Origin: an uncultured Mucilaginibacter sp.
GTDB taxonomy: Bacteria; Bacteroidota; Bacteroidia; Sphingobacteriales; Sphingobacteriaceae
Length of the DNA: 64,000 nt
Reading direction: 5' to 3'
Assembly: GCA_913775265.1 (NCBI GenBank)
Contig: CAJYJH010000094.1
Location: 20,243 to 84,242, forward strand
Position 1 is the stretch's first letter. The number at the start of each line of letters is the position of its first letter. The notes beneath the pieces are model-generated. The model did no database searches and was not told the origin of the DNA. It was given only the letters and a program-made list of their open reading frames with translations. The translations under genes were made by a program, and so were the position numbers. Below are positions 18,836-29,800 of this stretch, one piece after another.

Positions 18836-21241
18836 ATGCGATTTAAGGGATACATAATACTCCTTGTTTTTTGTTTATTGGCAGGGGCTGTTCAAGCGCA
18901 AAGCTTGGGCCGTAAAGTTGAAAGCTTTAATAACGGCTGGAAATTTTATTTAGGCGATGAGACTGCTGCTAAAGAGGAAGTTTACAACGATAGCCAGTGG
19001 CGGCAATTAACTTTACCGCACGATTGGAGCATTGAAGGTGCCTTCAGCGAAAAAAATAACACCGGCCAAAATGAAGGCGGCTTGCCTGCCGGTATTGGCT
19101 GGTACCGTAAAACGTTTACCGTGCCGGTATCATCTCAGAGCAAAAATGTTTTTATTGACTTTGACGGTGTGTATTGCAACAGCGAGGTTTGGATTAACGG
19201 CCATTATTTAGGTAAGCGGCCTAACGGCTACATATCTTTTCAATACAACTTAACCCCGTATTTGCACTTCGGCGGCCAAGCCAACACTATCGCAGTCAAA
19301 GTTGATAATTCTGCTCAACCTAATTCGCGCTGGTATACCGGTTCGGGTATTTACCGTAACGTTTGGTTAACTACAACCGGTAAATCTTATATCCCGCAGT
19401 GGGGTACGTTCGTTACTACGCAGGTGAACAACTCCAACGCCATCATCCGTATGCAAACCCAGGTAGCGGTGCATCAGCCTAACCTGCGGCTTAAAGCAAC
19501 CGTTTACGGGCCTAATAAGCAACTTGTCAATTCTTTTTCTACTGCTATTGAAGGTGCTGATACATTGCAAAGCATTGCGCAAAATATAATTGTTGGTCAG
19601 CCAAGGTTGTGGTCTGTCAATCAGCCTAATTTATATAAGGTAGTGTTACAGGTAGTGTCCGGCAAATCAGTGCTCGACAAATATCAAACCTACGTCGGCA
19701 TCCGCAGTTTTAATTTTGATGTCAACAAAGGCTTCTCGCTTAATGGCGAGGCCATGAAGATAAAGGGTGTTTGTATGCACCACGATTTAGGCGCTTTGGG
19801 TGCAGCTGTAAACATGCGGGCCATGGAACGCCAACTGGAAATATTGCGCGACATGGGTTGTAACGCCATCCGTACCTCTCATAACCCGCCTGCACCCGAA
19901 TTCTTGGATTTATGCGACCGCATGGGCTTTTTGGTATTGGACGAAGCGTTTGATATGTGGCGGAAGAAAAAGAATAAGCAGGATTATTACCAGTATTTTC
20001 CGGAATGGCACAAACGCGATTTAGAAGATCAGGTTAAACGCGATCGTAACCACCCTTCAGTCATCATGTGGAGCATCGGTAATGAGATCCGCGAACAGTT
20101 TGACAGCACCGGCATCAGCATTACCCGCGAATTGGTAGACATTGTAAAGAGTCTGGATAAAACCCGCCCGGTTACTTCAGCTTTAAGCGAATCTGATCCT
20201 AAAAAGAATTTTATTTACCAATCGGGTGCGTTGGATTTAGTAGGCCTCAATTATCATCATGAGGTTTACGCCGATTTTCCGAAAAATTATCCTAACCAAA
20301 AGTTTCTAGCCACCGAAACTATGTCGGCTTATGCTACACGCGGATTTTATGATACGCCAACCGATAGCACCCGGCACTGGCCAACCAGTTCTAAAGCCAA
20401 ATTCACCCAGGGCAACAGCGAGTTTGCCATTACTGCTTATGATAACGTAGCTGCCTATTGGGGCTCAACGCATGAGGAAACCTGGAAAATCATCAAAAAA
20501 TACGATTACTTGTCGGGCCTGTTTGTATGGACAGGTTTTGATTATTTGGGTGAGCCGTCACCGTACCCGTGGCCGGCACGCAGTTCATATTTCGGTATCG
20601 TAGATTTGGCGGGGTTCCCCAAGGATGCTTACTACATGTACCAAAGCGAGTGGACGAGCAAGCCGGTACTGCACCTGTTGCCGCACTGGAACTGGCAGCC
20701 CGGCAAAACGGTAGATGTTTGGGCATATTATAATAATGCGGATGAGGTGGAACTATACCTGAATGGTCGCTCGTTAGGAACACAGAAAAAGCAGGTCGAT
20801 GATTTGCATGTGACCTGGAAAGTTCCGTTTGAGGCGGGCACCTTGAAAGCTGTTTCTCGTTTAAACGGAAGAACTGTACTGATTAAAGAAGTGTCAACAG
20901 CATCAGAACCTGACCGTATTGAGTTGATTGCTGATCGTAAGCTTTTAAAGCGGGACGGCTCCGATCTATCGTTTATCACCGTACGCGTTTTGGACAAAAA
21001 TGGCAATGTAGTGCCGAACGCTGATAACCTGATTAAATTCTCCATCAAAGGTAAGGGCTTTTTAGCCGGTGTTGATAATGGTTCGCAAAGCAGCATGGAA
21101 TCCTTTAAAGAGCCGCAACGCAAAGCGTTTCATGGCTTATGCCTGGCTATTGTGCAAGCTGGTAAAACTCCCGGTACAATTACAGTAAATGCCACTGCCG
21201 ACGTACTTAAACCTTCTACAATTATTATCAGGGTTAAATAG
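18836..21241 (+). CDS. GH2 family beta-galactosidase-like with DUF4982-type C-terminal domains
   Basis: FNNGWKFYLGD...LPHDWSIEGAF, NAIRTSHNPPAPEFLDLCDRMGFLVLDEAFD, IMWSIGNEIREQ, KFLATETMSAY; C-terminal Ig-like KPVLHLLPHWNWQPGKTVDVWAYYNNADEVELYLNGRSLG. Confidence 0.92.
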   Translation: MRFKGYIILLVFCLLAGAVQAQSLGRKVESFNNGWKFYLGDETAAKEEVYNDSQWRQLTLPHDWSIEGAFSEKNNTGQNEGGLPAGIGWYRKTFTVPVSSQSKNVFIDFDGVYCNSEVWINGHYLGKRPNGYISFQYNLTPYLHFGGQANTIAVKVDNSAQPNSRWYTGSGIYRNVWLTTTGKSYIPQWGTFVTTQVNNSNAIIRMQTQVAVHQPNLRLKATVYGPNKQLVNSFSTAIEGADTLQSIAQNIIVGQPRLWSVNQPNLYKVVLQVVSGKSVLDKYQTYVGIRSFNFDVNKGFSLNGEAMKIKGVCMHHDLGALGAAVNMRAMERQLEILRDMGCNAIRTSHNPPAPEFLDLCDRMGFLVLDEAFDMWRKKKNKQDYYQYFPEWHKRDLEDQVKRDRNHPSVIMWSIGNEIREQFDSTGISITRELVDIVKSLDKTRPVTSALSESDPKKNFIYQSGALDLVGLNYHHEVYADFPKNYPNQKFLATETMSAYATRGFYDTPTDSTRHWPTSSKAKFTQGNSEFAITAYDNVAAYWGSTHEETWKIIKKYDYLSGLFVWTGFDYLGEPSPYPWPARSSYFGIVDLAGFPKDAYYMYQSEWTSKPVLHLLPHWNWQPGKTVDVWAYYNNADEVELYLNGRSLGTQKKQVDDLHVTWKVPFEAGTLKAVSRLNGRTVLIKEVSTASEPDRIELIADRKLLKRDGSDLSFITVRVLDKNGNVVPNADNLIKFSIKGKGFLAGVDNGSQSSMESFKEPQRKAFHGLCLAIVQAGKTPGTITVNATADVLKPSTIIIRVK

Positions 21242-21385
21242 CAATATTATACTGTTTAGGATAAAATGCTATAAGACAAGGAAAAAATATCATAAAACAA
21301 TTGTTGGTTAAGCTGATAGATTTGTGAAATGCGTTTGGCTTATTAGTCAGGGCTACCAATTATAACTCTTACACAAATCCATTCA

Positions 21386-22957
21386 ATGAGAAGCTTGCCA
21401 ACGCTCGATCTTGCCGTTATTGCTGTGTATTTACTGGCAATGCTGCTGGTTGGTTTCTATTTTTCGCGCCGCAACAAAAACACCGAGCAGTTTACCAAAG
21501 CATCCGGGAGCATACCGGGCTGGGCATTGGGCATTTCTATTTATGCCACTTTTTTAAGCAGCAATACCTTTTTGGGTGTGCCGGGCAAAGCTTTTGGCAC
21601 CAACTGGAATGCTTTTGTATTTAGTATTTCGATGCCATTAGCAGCTTGGGCGGCAGCCAAATACTTCGTTCCCTTTTACCGGCATACGGGTGAGGTATCT
21701 GCTTACACACATTTAGAGCATCGTTTCGGAGCATGGGCACGTACCTATGCGGTAATCTGTTTTTTACTTACGCAATTAGCCCGCATGGGGTCAATTTTTT
21801 TTGGTATAGCACTTAGCTTACAGGCACTTACCGGCTATAGCATGAAGCTTATTATCCTTACCATGGGTATTTGTATCATCATCTATACCGTGTTGGGCGG
21901 CATCGAGGCGGTGATATGGACTGAGGTGGTGCAAGGCATCATCAAAACGTTTGGTGCATTGCTGATTTTATACATCATCATTACCAATATGCCCGGAGGG
22001 GCCAGCAAAGTTATTGATATCGGTCATCATGATAATAAGTTTAGTTTAGGCAGTTATCTGCCCGATTTTAAGCAATCAACTTTTTGGGTCGTGCTGCTCT
22101 ATGGTTTCTTCATCAACCTCAACAATTTTGGTATGGACCAAAATTATGTACAGCGTTACCATACGGCATCATCATCAAAACAAGCCGTTAAATCTATTTG
22201 GCTTTGCGTGGTGTTGTACGTTCCTGTATCCTTGCTGTTTTGTGTTATAGGTTCAAGCCTGTATGCTTATTACCAGGTTCACCCCGAACTTACCGAGGTG
22301 TTGCGTCATCAGGTAGCTGTCGAACGATTGTCGCCGGGGGCATCAGCCGGCGAAATTGCACGGGTAGCGGCGTCGTTAAAACCTGAAGATTACGGTGACA
22401 AGGTGATGCCTAATTTCATGGTTACTAAAATTCCGGCAGGTTTGGTAGGCCTGATCGTATCAGCCATTCTTTCGGCTGCCATGAGTACCATTAGTTCGGG
22501 CATGAATGCTTCTGCAACAGTATTTTCCGAGGATATCTACAAACGATATTTTAAACCTGATATCACCGATAAGCAAACCATGAATTTGCTGCACTTGGCA
22601 ACTATTGTAGCTGGCGTTGCAGGTATCATTGCTGGTATAGCCATGATTGGTGTTAAAAGCGTGCTGGATATCTGGTGGCAGCTTTCGGGTATTTTTGCGG
22701 GCGGTATGCTGGGCTTATTTTTGTTAGGCATCATCAGTAAACAAACCCGTAACCACGAGGCTATCATTGCTATCACCGTTGGAATCTTAGTTATTATCTG
22801 GATGACACTTTCGCCGTTGCTGCCCGAAAACTACGGTTGGATACGCAATACGTTGCATCAAAATATGGTGATTGTTATTGGTACACTTACCATTTTTTTA
22901 ACCGGTATTATCATCACCAGGCTGCGTCAAAAGTCTGCGGCCACTTCAGCAATCTAA
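21386..22957 (+). CDS. Sodium:solute symporter (SSS family)
   Basis: Multi-TM protein; LDLAVIAVYLLAMLLVGFYFSRRNKNTEQF...GWALGISIYATFLSSNTFLGVPGKAF; SAAMSTISSGMNASATVFSEDIYKRYFKP. Confidence 0.92.
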   Translation: MRSLPTLDLAVIAVYLLAMLLVGFYFSRRNKNTEQFTKASGSIPGWALGISIYATFLSSNTFLGVPGKAFGTNWNAFVFSISMPLAAWAAAKYFVPFYRHTGEVSAYTHLEHRFGAWARTYAVICFLLTQLARMGSIFFGIALSLQALTGYSMKLIILTMGICIIIYTVLGGIEAVIWTEVVQGIIKTFGALLILYIIITNMPGGASKVIDIGHHDNKFSLGSYLPDFKQSTFWVVLLYGFFINLNNFGMDQNYVQRYHTASSSKQAVKSIWLCVVLYVPVSLLFCVIGSSLYAYYQVHPELTEVLRHQVAVERLSPGASAGEIARVAASLKPEDYGDKVMPNFMVTKIPAGLVGLIVSAILSAAMSTISSGMNASATVFSEDIYKRYFKPDITDKQTMNLLHLATIVAGVAGIIAGIAMIGVKSVLDIWWQLSGIFAGGMLGLFLLGIISKQTRNHEAIIAITVGILVIIWMTLSPLLPENYGWIRNTLHQNMVIVIGTLTIFLTGIIITRLRQKSAATSAI

Positions 22958-23000
22958 TTAAATAAATTACTATATCATAACTGATCATATTACACCACCC

Positions 23001-23945
23001 ATGAATACTCAGACACGCAACGATAAAAAAGGCTTTATCCCGGTTATGTTAACGCCGTTTAAAGACAACGGCTCCATCGATTTTGATGCATTGACATCGC
23101 TTACAGAGTTTTACCTGCAAGCCGGTGCGGCAGGCTTATTTGCTAATTGTTTGTCGAGCGAAATGTTCGAGCTGACCGAGGCTGAACGCATACAGATTAT
23201 TGAGCATGTGGTAAAAGTGACTAACGGCTTAGTGCCTGTAGTGGCCACCGGTACCTTCGGCGGCGAAATCGCTAACCAGGCGCAGTTTGTTAAGCAGGTA
23301 TACGATTGCGGTGTACAGGCTGTAATAGCCATTACCGGTTTATTGGCAGACAGCTCCGAAAGCGATGCTGTTTTTAACGATCGTGTTTTTGATTTAATCA
23401 ACCAGACGGAGCAAGTACCTTTAGGTTTTTATGAATGTCCGGTTCCTTACAAGCGCGTTTTGTCTGCTGAGCAATTACATCAGTTTGTGGACACCGGTCG
23501 TGTTATTTACCATAAAGACACCTGCCTGGATTTAAATCAGATCAAAGCCAAATTAAAATCTACCGAACGACATACTTTTGGGTTATATGATGCCTACATG
23601 GTTCATGCGGTAGAATCGTTAAAGGCCGGGTCGGCAGGGTTATCATGTATCCAAGGCAATTACTTTCCCGAATTGATCGTTTGGTTGTGTGACAATTATG
23701 ACAACGCGTCGTTAATTGCCGAAGTTAATCAAGTACAACAGTTTTTCATAGACAACATGGATGTTATGCACGATGTATATCCTACTGTTGCTAAGTTCTA
23801 TCTTCAAAAACGAGGACTAAACCTGTCTACGTTTACCCGCCGCGACGTAGGTAATTTTTCGTCTGAAGTGCAAAATAAAGTCGTCGATCTCTATGACAAT
23901 TACACTAACCTTCAGCAACAATTATCCATCGCCAATTTAGTGTAG
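23001..23945 (+). CDS. Dihydrodipicolinate synthase family (DapA/NanA/KDG-aldolase-like class I aldolase)
   Basis: GFIPVMLTPFKDNGSIDFDALTSLTEFYLQAGAAGLF..., GFYECPVPYKR (Tyr motif), VIYHKDTCLDL (Schiff-base Lys). Confidence 0.85.
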   Translation: MNTQTRNDKKGFIPVMLTPFKDNGSIDFDALTSLTEFYLQAGAAGLFANCLSSEMFELTEAERIQIIEHVVKVTNGLVPVVATGTFGGEIANQAQFVKQVYDCGVQAVIAITGLLADSSESDAVFNDRVFDLINQTEQVPLGFYECPVPYKRVLSAEQLHQFVDTGRVIYHKDTCLDLNQIKAKLKSTERHTFGLYDAYMVHAVESLKAGSAGLSCIQGNYFPELIVWLCDNYDNASLIAEVNQVQQFFIDNMDVMHDVYPTVAKFYLQKRGLNLSTFTRRDVGNFSSEVQNKVVDLYDNYTNLQQQLSIANLV

Positions 23946-23960
23946 CCATTGTTTAACAAG

Positions 23961-24005
23961 ATCAGTACAAAGAGTTATTAAAAATTGTTAAAACTTTGTA
24001 CTGAT
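23961..24005 (+). terminator. Perfect 12-bp inverted repeat downstream of aldolase gene, candidate terminator/regulatory hairpin
   Basis: ATCAGTACAAAG (23961-23972) and its exact reverse complement CTTTGTACTGAT (23994-24005), 21-nt spacer, followed by a T-rich stretch. Confidence 0.5.
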
Positions 24006-24418
24006 TTGTCTTATGAATTTTTTATTTTCTTAAGCTTTTCTTTACAAAATTCAGATAAATAATCAAGCACTATATTTCTTACTCATAAAATTTATGCTTT
24101 CTGTAAGGTCATATAGTGTTTTTGTAACACTTAGGATTCAGACAGATGTTTGTGACTATGTAAAGCGACTAAAGGTTCTGATGATAACATTGTACAGTAA
24201 ATTGATAAAAAACTGCAAAAATAATTTATAATCATAATTCATATTTGTGTAGCTAACCAGTTTACCAAGGCAAACCCAACATTATTAAGTTACCATTTTA
24301 GTTGTTCGTCAGATACTTATCGTTTAAATTTTGTTTCTGCGCGTAATTGAATCTAATTTGGGTCTAATTCTATCCGGTCTGTTTTAAGTGACTGTTGCTG
24401 CACATCACTTAATTTACT

Positions 24419-26038
24419 ATGTCAGAAACAGACTTCAGCAAACAAGTATTATTAGTTGCCAGCGGCGATTTAAGATTGTCAGCTAATCAGAATTGCTGGG
24501 CAGCGCAGCAGGCCATGGAAGAGCAGTTAACTGCTGCCTTGGCTAAACAAGGTTGGACCGTTAAACGCGCTCATCCGTACGATGAAGCTAAGCAGCACGG
24601 TTTTATCGATTCTCAAAAAATGGGGATCGAAGTATTCCGCAACATCAATCCCGATCAGCCTATTATCGTTGCCGAAAGCGTTTGGCAATATACCCACCAC
24701 GTTTTGGCCGGTTTAACAACTCATAAAGGCCCCATTTTAACTGTTGCCAATTGGAGCGGTACCTGGCCGGGTTTGGTAGGTATGTTAAACTTAAACGGCT
24801 CACTAACCAAAGCTGGTGTTAAATACAGCACTTTGTGGAGCGAAAACTTCACCGATGAGTTTTTCACGCAAAAATTGCAGGAATGGTTGCAAAACGGTTC
24901 GGTAAGCCACGATCAATCGCATGTGCAAAGTTTTGAGCATGTGAGCCTGCCATCTGATGACGAAACCTTAGGTCGTGAGTTTGGCCGAAAGCTGAAAAAT
25001 AATAAAGCCATTATGGGCGTGTTTGACGAGGGATGTATGGGTATGTTTAATGCCATTATTCCTGACGATTTATTGCACGCTACCGGAATATTTAAGGAGA
25101 GGTTAAGCCAATCGTCTCTATATGCAGCTATGCAATTAGTAACCGATGATGAAGCACGTAAAGTGTTAGACTGGTTGCTACAAAAAGGTATGAAGTTTGA
25201 CTGGGGCAGCCAACCCGAAACCGAACTAACTAAAGCACAGACACTGGAGCAATGCAAGATGTACATTGCTGCAACCCGTATTGCCGATGAGTTTGGTTGC
25301 GATACTATTGGTATTCAATACCAGCAGGGACTAAAAGACTTAACCCCGGCCAGCGATCTGGTTGAAGGTTTATTAAATAATCAAGACAGGCCACCAGTTT
25401 ATGCCACCAATGGCAAAGAACTTTATGCAGGTGATGCATTACCGCATTTTAACGAAGTAGATGAGTGTGCCGGTATTGATGCTCTGGTAACATACCATTT
25501 ATGGAAACAGTTAGGTATGCCTGGCGAAACTACTTTGCACGATATACGTTGGGGTGAGCATTTTGAGGGTAACGGTATTAACGATTTTGTTTGGGTATTC
25601 CTGATTTCGGGTGCTGCACCACCGGCTCACTTTATTGGTGGTTACGAAGGCGCATCGAGTGAACGCCAGCCCGCTATGTATTTCCGTTTGGGTGGTGGTA
25701 GCTTAAAGGGTATCAGTAAGCCTGGCCATATGGTGTGGAGCCGTGTGTATGTGATGAACAACGAACTGCATTGCGACTTGGGAGTAGGAGAGTCGGTGTT
25801 GTTGCCTGAAGAAGAAACACAGCGCCGTTGGAATTTAACTACGTCGCAGTGGCCCATCATGAACGCTACATTGAAAGGTGTGTCTCAAAATCAGATGATG
25901 GGCCGTCATCAAGCTAATCACATCCAGGTAGTATACGCTACAAGCGAAGAAATGGCTCACAAAGCCTGTCGTGTTAAAGCTGCTGCCTTGCAAGAACTTG
26001 GCCTGAAAGTACGTTTCTGCGGCGATGTCAAATTTTAG
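24419..26038 (+). CDS. L-fucose isomerase / L-arabinose isomerase-fold family protein
   Basis: LVASGDLRLSANQNCWAAQQAMEEQL, PIIVAESVWQYTHHVLAGLTTHKGPILTVANWSGTWPGLVGMLNLNGSL, C-terminal FIGGYEGASSERQPAMYFRLGGGSLKG. Confidence 0.8.
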   Translation: MSETDFSKQVLLVASGDLRLSANQNCWAAQQAMEEQLTAALAKQGWTVKRAHPYDEAKQHGFIDSQKMGIEVFRNINPDQPIIVAESVWQYTHHVLAGLTTHKGPILTVANWSGTWPGLVGMLNLNGSLTKAGVKYSTLWSENFTDEFFTQKLQEWLQNGSVSHDQSHVQSFEHVSLPSDDETLGREFGRKLKNNKAIMGVFDEGCMGMFNAIIPDDLLHATGIFKERLSQSSLYAAMQLVTDDEARKVLDWLLQKGMKFDWGSQPETELTKAQTLEQCKMYIAATRIADEFGCDTIGIQYQQGLKDLTPASDLVEGLLNNQDRPPVYATNGKELYAGDALPHFNEVDECAGIDALVTYHLWKQLGMPGETTLHDIRWGEHFEGNGINDFVWVFLISGAAPPAHFIGGYEGASSERQPAMYFRLGGGSLKGISKPGHMVWSRVYVMNNELHCDLGVGESVLLPEEETQRRWNLTTSQWPIMNATLKGVSQNQMMGRHQANHIQVVYATSEEMAHKACRVKAAALQELGLKVRFCGDVKF

Positions 26039-26063
26039 TATTCAACCCTTTTAAATATAATAA

Positions 26064-26756
26064 GTGATGAAAAGATTAGTGTATTGCCTGTTTGCAGCTT
26101 TGCTGGTCCAATCCGCATCTGCCTGGGCGCAAGACAATGCTTCAGCGGTAGAAAAGGAAATGGCTTACCGCAAAACGGTACATGCCCGTGCAGCCAAAAT
26201 TGTAAAAGGGCTTAATTTGTTAGACTCAACACAGGCAAATAAGGTGACCGACGTAGTAGCTAAACAGTACCAGGACTTAAACGACATCTACGTACTGCGC
26301 GACAACAAGAAAACGGTAATAAAAAGTGAAGCCGATGCCGACAAAGAAGCGATTAATGTTAAACTAAAAGCAGTTGAAGAAGAGACAACTGCTAAAGTAG
26401 ATAAACTACACCCGCAATATTTAAAAAAGCTTGCAAAAGCTGGCCTGTCTCCGGCTCAGATTGATCAGGTAAAAGACGGCATGACTTACAATGTGCTTAA
26501 CGTTACCTACACCGCTTACCAGGCCATGTTACCCAACTTAACCGACGCGCAAAAAACACAAATTTTAGCTTGGTTAACCGAAGCTCGCGAAAAATCTATG
26601 GATGCCGAATCATCTGAGAAAAAGCATGCATGGTTTGGCAAATACAAAGGCCGTATCAATAACTATCTATCAAAGGCCGGCATCGACATGAAAAAAGAAG
26701 AAGCTGCCTGGATGGCCCGCATCAAAGACGAGAAAAACGGCAAACAACAAAATTAA
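26064..26756 (+). CDS. Secreted DUF3826-like protein (copy 1)
   Basis: Signal peptide; helical sequence YRKTVHARAAKIVKGLNLLDSTQANKVTDVVAKQYQDLNDIY...YQAMLPNLTDAQKTQILAWLTEAREKSMDA. Shares its pattern with the ORF at 48499. Confidence 0.75.
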   Translation: MMKRLVYCLFAALLVQSASAWAQDNASAVEKEMAYRKTVHARAAKIVKGLNLLDSTQANKVTDVVAKQYQDLNDIYVLRDNKKTVIKSEADADKEAINVKLKAVEEETTAKVDKLHPQYLKKLAKAGLSPAQIDQVKDGMTYNVLNVTYTAYQAMLPNLTDAQKTQILAWLTEAREKSMDAESSEKKHAWFGKYKGRINNYLSKAGIDMKKEEAAWMARIKDEKNGKQQN

Positions 26757-26763
26757 AAATACC

Positions 26764-26794
26764 AAGGCCGTATTTAAATACTACAGGCCTTTTA
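26764..26794 (+). terminator. Rho-independent terminator-like hairpin between DUF3826 copy 1 and susC
   Basis: AAGGCC-gtatttaaatactaca-GGCCTTTT just after the stop at 26756. Confidence 0.6.
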
Positions 26795-26896
26795 ATAAAC
26801 ATTCATTTAAAGATAATACATATGAAATAAAGAATAAACTCCATCCAATTAAAAGAAGAAGCTCTCATCCAATTATTGAACAACACAAACTAAACA

Positions 26897-29800
26897 ATGA
26901 AGAAAATTTTACTGAGTTTTTTGTTGCTCGTTTTAACCGGTGCTGTGTTTGCACAAACGCGAACCATAACCGGTGTTATAATTAGCAATGATACAAATGA
27001 ACCCCTTGTAGGTGTAACCGTTCGGGTTAAAGGCAGCAACACAGCCACGCAAACCGATGTAAATGGTAAATATTCCATAAAGGTAACAAATGCACAAAAC
27101 GTGGTTTTGGGTATTAGTTATGTTGGTTATGCTTATCAGGAGCGCACCCTGCGTGTAGGCGAAAATAACTACGATGCTAAACTGGCGCCATCTAAAGATA
27201 ATAGTCTTGAAGATGTTGTTGTGGTTGGTTACGGTACCCAGCGTAAGGTAACCCTTACCGGTGCGGTTTCGACTGTTGATATTAAGAAGGTCGAAGATGT
27301 ACCGGCACTTAATGCCAGTGCTTTGTTAAGAGGCAGTGCTCCCGGTTTAAGCGTTTCCGGTGGCGTTCAACGTCCGGGGCAACCGGCAACGATTACCATT
27401 CGTAACCCGGTAGCATTCGCCAAAGATGGCGGGCAAGGAACTAATCCTCTTTTTGTAATTGACGACGTGATTCGCTCACAGGCTGATTTTGAGTTGTTAG
27501 ATCCAATCCTGATCGAAAGCGTAAACATTTTAAAGGATGCAGAAGCGGCTATTTACGGCGTTTCTGGTGCGAACGGCGTTGTACTTGTCAGAACGAAGCG
27601 AGGCAAACAAGGTGCACCCCGCGTAAGCTTTAGCAGTTCGCTTGGTGTTTCTAACGCAACCATGCTGCCCAAGATGATGAGCGCACTTCAGTTAGGTAAT
27701 TTTGTCAATGACTATAATCAAGGCAGAGCCGCAATAAGTACTGTGCCTGGCAGCTCGTCTTATCTTGCAGATCCGGCCACTTTTCAACCTAACTACTATA
27801 ACGCAGATGGCTATCTAGTAACGCAAAATCCTATACTCAACAATGGAGTTTACTATGGCAACGGAACTGGTACCACTGCAACCACAAGGTTTGCCGACTG
27901 GTACACGCCGGACGAATTAGATTATTTTGCCAACAATAGCCATAATTATTTAAAAGAGGCCTTCCAGAATGCTAATGTGTGGCGTGAAGCTGTAAATGTT
28001 AGCGGTGGTGCAGATAAGGTGAAGTATTTTGTTGGTGCTGATTATGTAAAACAAGGATCAAACTTTAAAGGCATCAATTCTAACAAATATGGGTTAAGAG
28101 CAAATATTGATGTTACACCTGTAAAAGGTTTAACAATTTCGGCTTCTTTAAGTACCGATGTTGGCTACTCAAGAAGTTACTTTTACAAATTGCGTAGCAC
28201 ATCCGAAAGTTTAGATAACGACGTTGCCACTTTACAAAACGTTCAGCCTTGGCAAGAATATTTTATTAACGGCAATCCGGTGATATTAGGTGCTTCTGCA
28301 AGCGGAGGTATTGATAATATCAATTATTTTCAGGTACGTGACTCTAATAACTTTACAGAAAGTAAAAATTATGTTACTAACATGCTCGGAAGGATCACCT
28401 ACGAAATACCTGGTATCAAGGGACTAACTGCTACGGCAACGTTAAACAAAAATTTAAATAACACTTTAGGTAAGCAATTCGGTACTACTTTCAATTATTA
28501 TAAATATTCAGGCTTAGGTGCAAACAAACATATTCCAGGTGGATCATTGGTTAGTATCAATCCAATTTCAAACGGAGATAGAATACGTCTGAATCCGGTG
28601 TTTGCAGATAATTACCAATTAGATGCCGGTTTAAATTACAACCACACTTTTGGCAAACATAGCGTTACAGCCTTACTGCTTTACGAACAAAGAGAATCTA
28701 ATTCTGAAGGTGTAGCGGGCATGGTAGAAGGCGTAATAGCTGGCGCATTGCCTTATCAAACATTTGCCACCGGCACTCAAACTTCGACTCAGGCAAGCCA
28801 AATTAGCCAGTTTGGTTTTCAATCGTTTATATCTCGTTTAAACTATTCATATGCTGACAAATATTTAGTACAGTTAGTTTACAGAGCTGATGGCAGTTCA
28901 AGATTTGCGCCGGGCAACAACTGGGGCGGCTTTCCGGCAGCATCTTTAGGCTGGATAGTGTCTCAGGAGTCATTTTTCAAAGACAACGTAAAATGGATGG
29001 ATTATCTTAAATTTCGAGTGTCGGCAGGTTTAGTAGGCACTGATAATACCCGCCCTTATCAATATCAGGCAAGTTACACTACAGGAACGGGCAGTAGTGG
29101 CGGTGCAGTTTTCAACGAGGGCGACAGGGGCTTAGCCATTATTCCAAATTTGGCAATTCCAAACCAATACGTTGTTTGGGATCATGTAACCAAGCTTAAC
29201 TATGGTGTAGATATGCAGTTCTTTAAAAATAGACTTTCTTTTTCTGCCGATTATTTTTGGAGTCATGGCTATGACTTGCTTACAGGCTTATCGTCTTCTG
29301 TACCTGCTACCATCGGCGCAAACGTTCCTACCGAAAACTATAGTAAAGTTAATATGTTCGGGTATGAATTGCAGTTGGGATGGCGCGATAACGTGGGTAA
29401 GTTCACTTACAGCTTTAGTCCGTTTTTTTCATGGAATGATAATAAATATTTAAAATACGACATTTCAACTGCGTTGGTTGGCACTATACAGGACTTAACC
29501 GGTGGATCAAGTGACCGGGGTGTATTGGGTTATAAGTCTTTAGGCATCATCAGAACTCAAGAAGACGCAAATGCAATAATTGCGTCTAGGGCAGCAGCAG
29601 CGGGCGGCGCAGGTAACGTTAAAATATTAGGGCAGCGTATTATGCCGGGCATGATTAATTACGAAGATTTGGACGGCGATGGCGTAATTACCGAAGGCTA
29701 TGGTGATCAAAAATATCTCACTAAAAAATCAAGCAATCATAATAGCTTGGGCCTTAATTTTAGCGTTGGCTATGGTCCGGTAAATTTAAACGTTATCATG

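Noticed and set aside
21386-23945. SSS transporter plus DapA-family aldolase as a true sialic acid catabolic operon
   Set aside because: No ManNAc kinase/epimerase or NagA/NagB homologues, and all surrounding enzymes are pectin-directed; kept only as a hypothesis about sialic-like sugars.
26842-26875. Direct repeat CATCCAATTA (26842-26851 and 26866-26875) upstream of susC
   Set aside because: 10-bp AT-rich repeat in a short leader; could be functional but is too weak to claim without conservation data.
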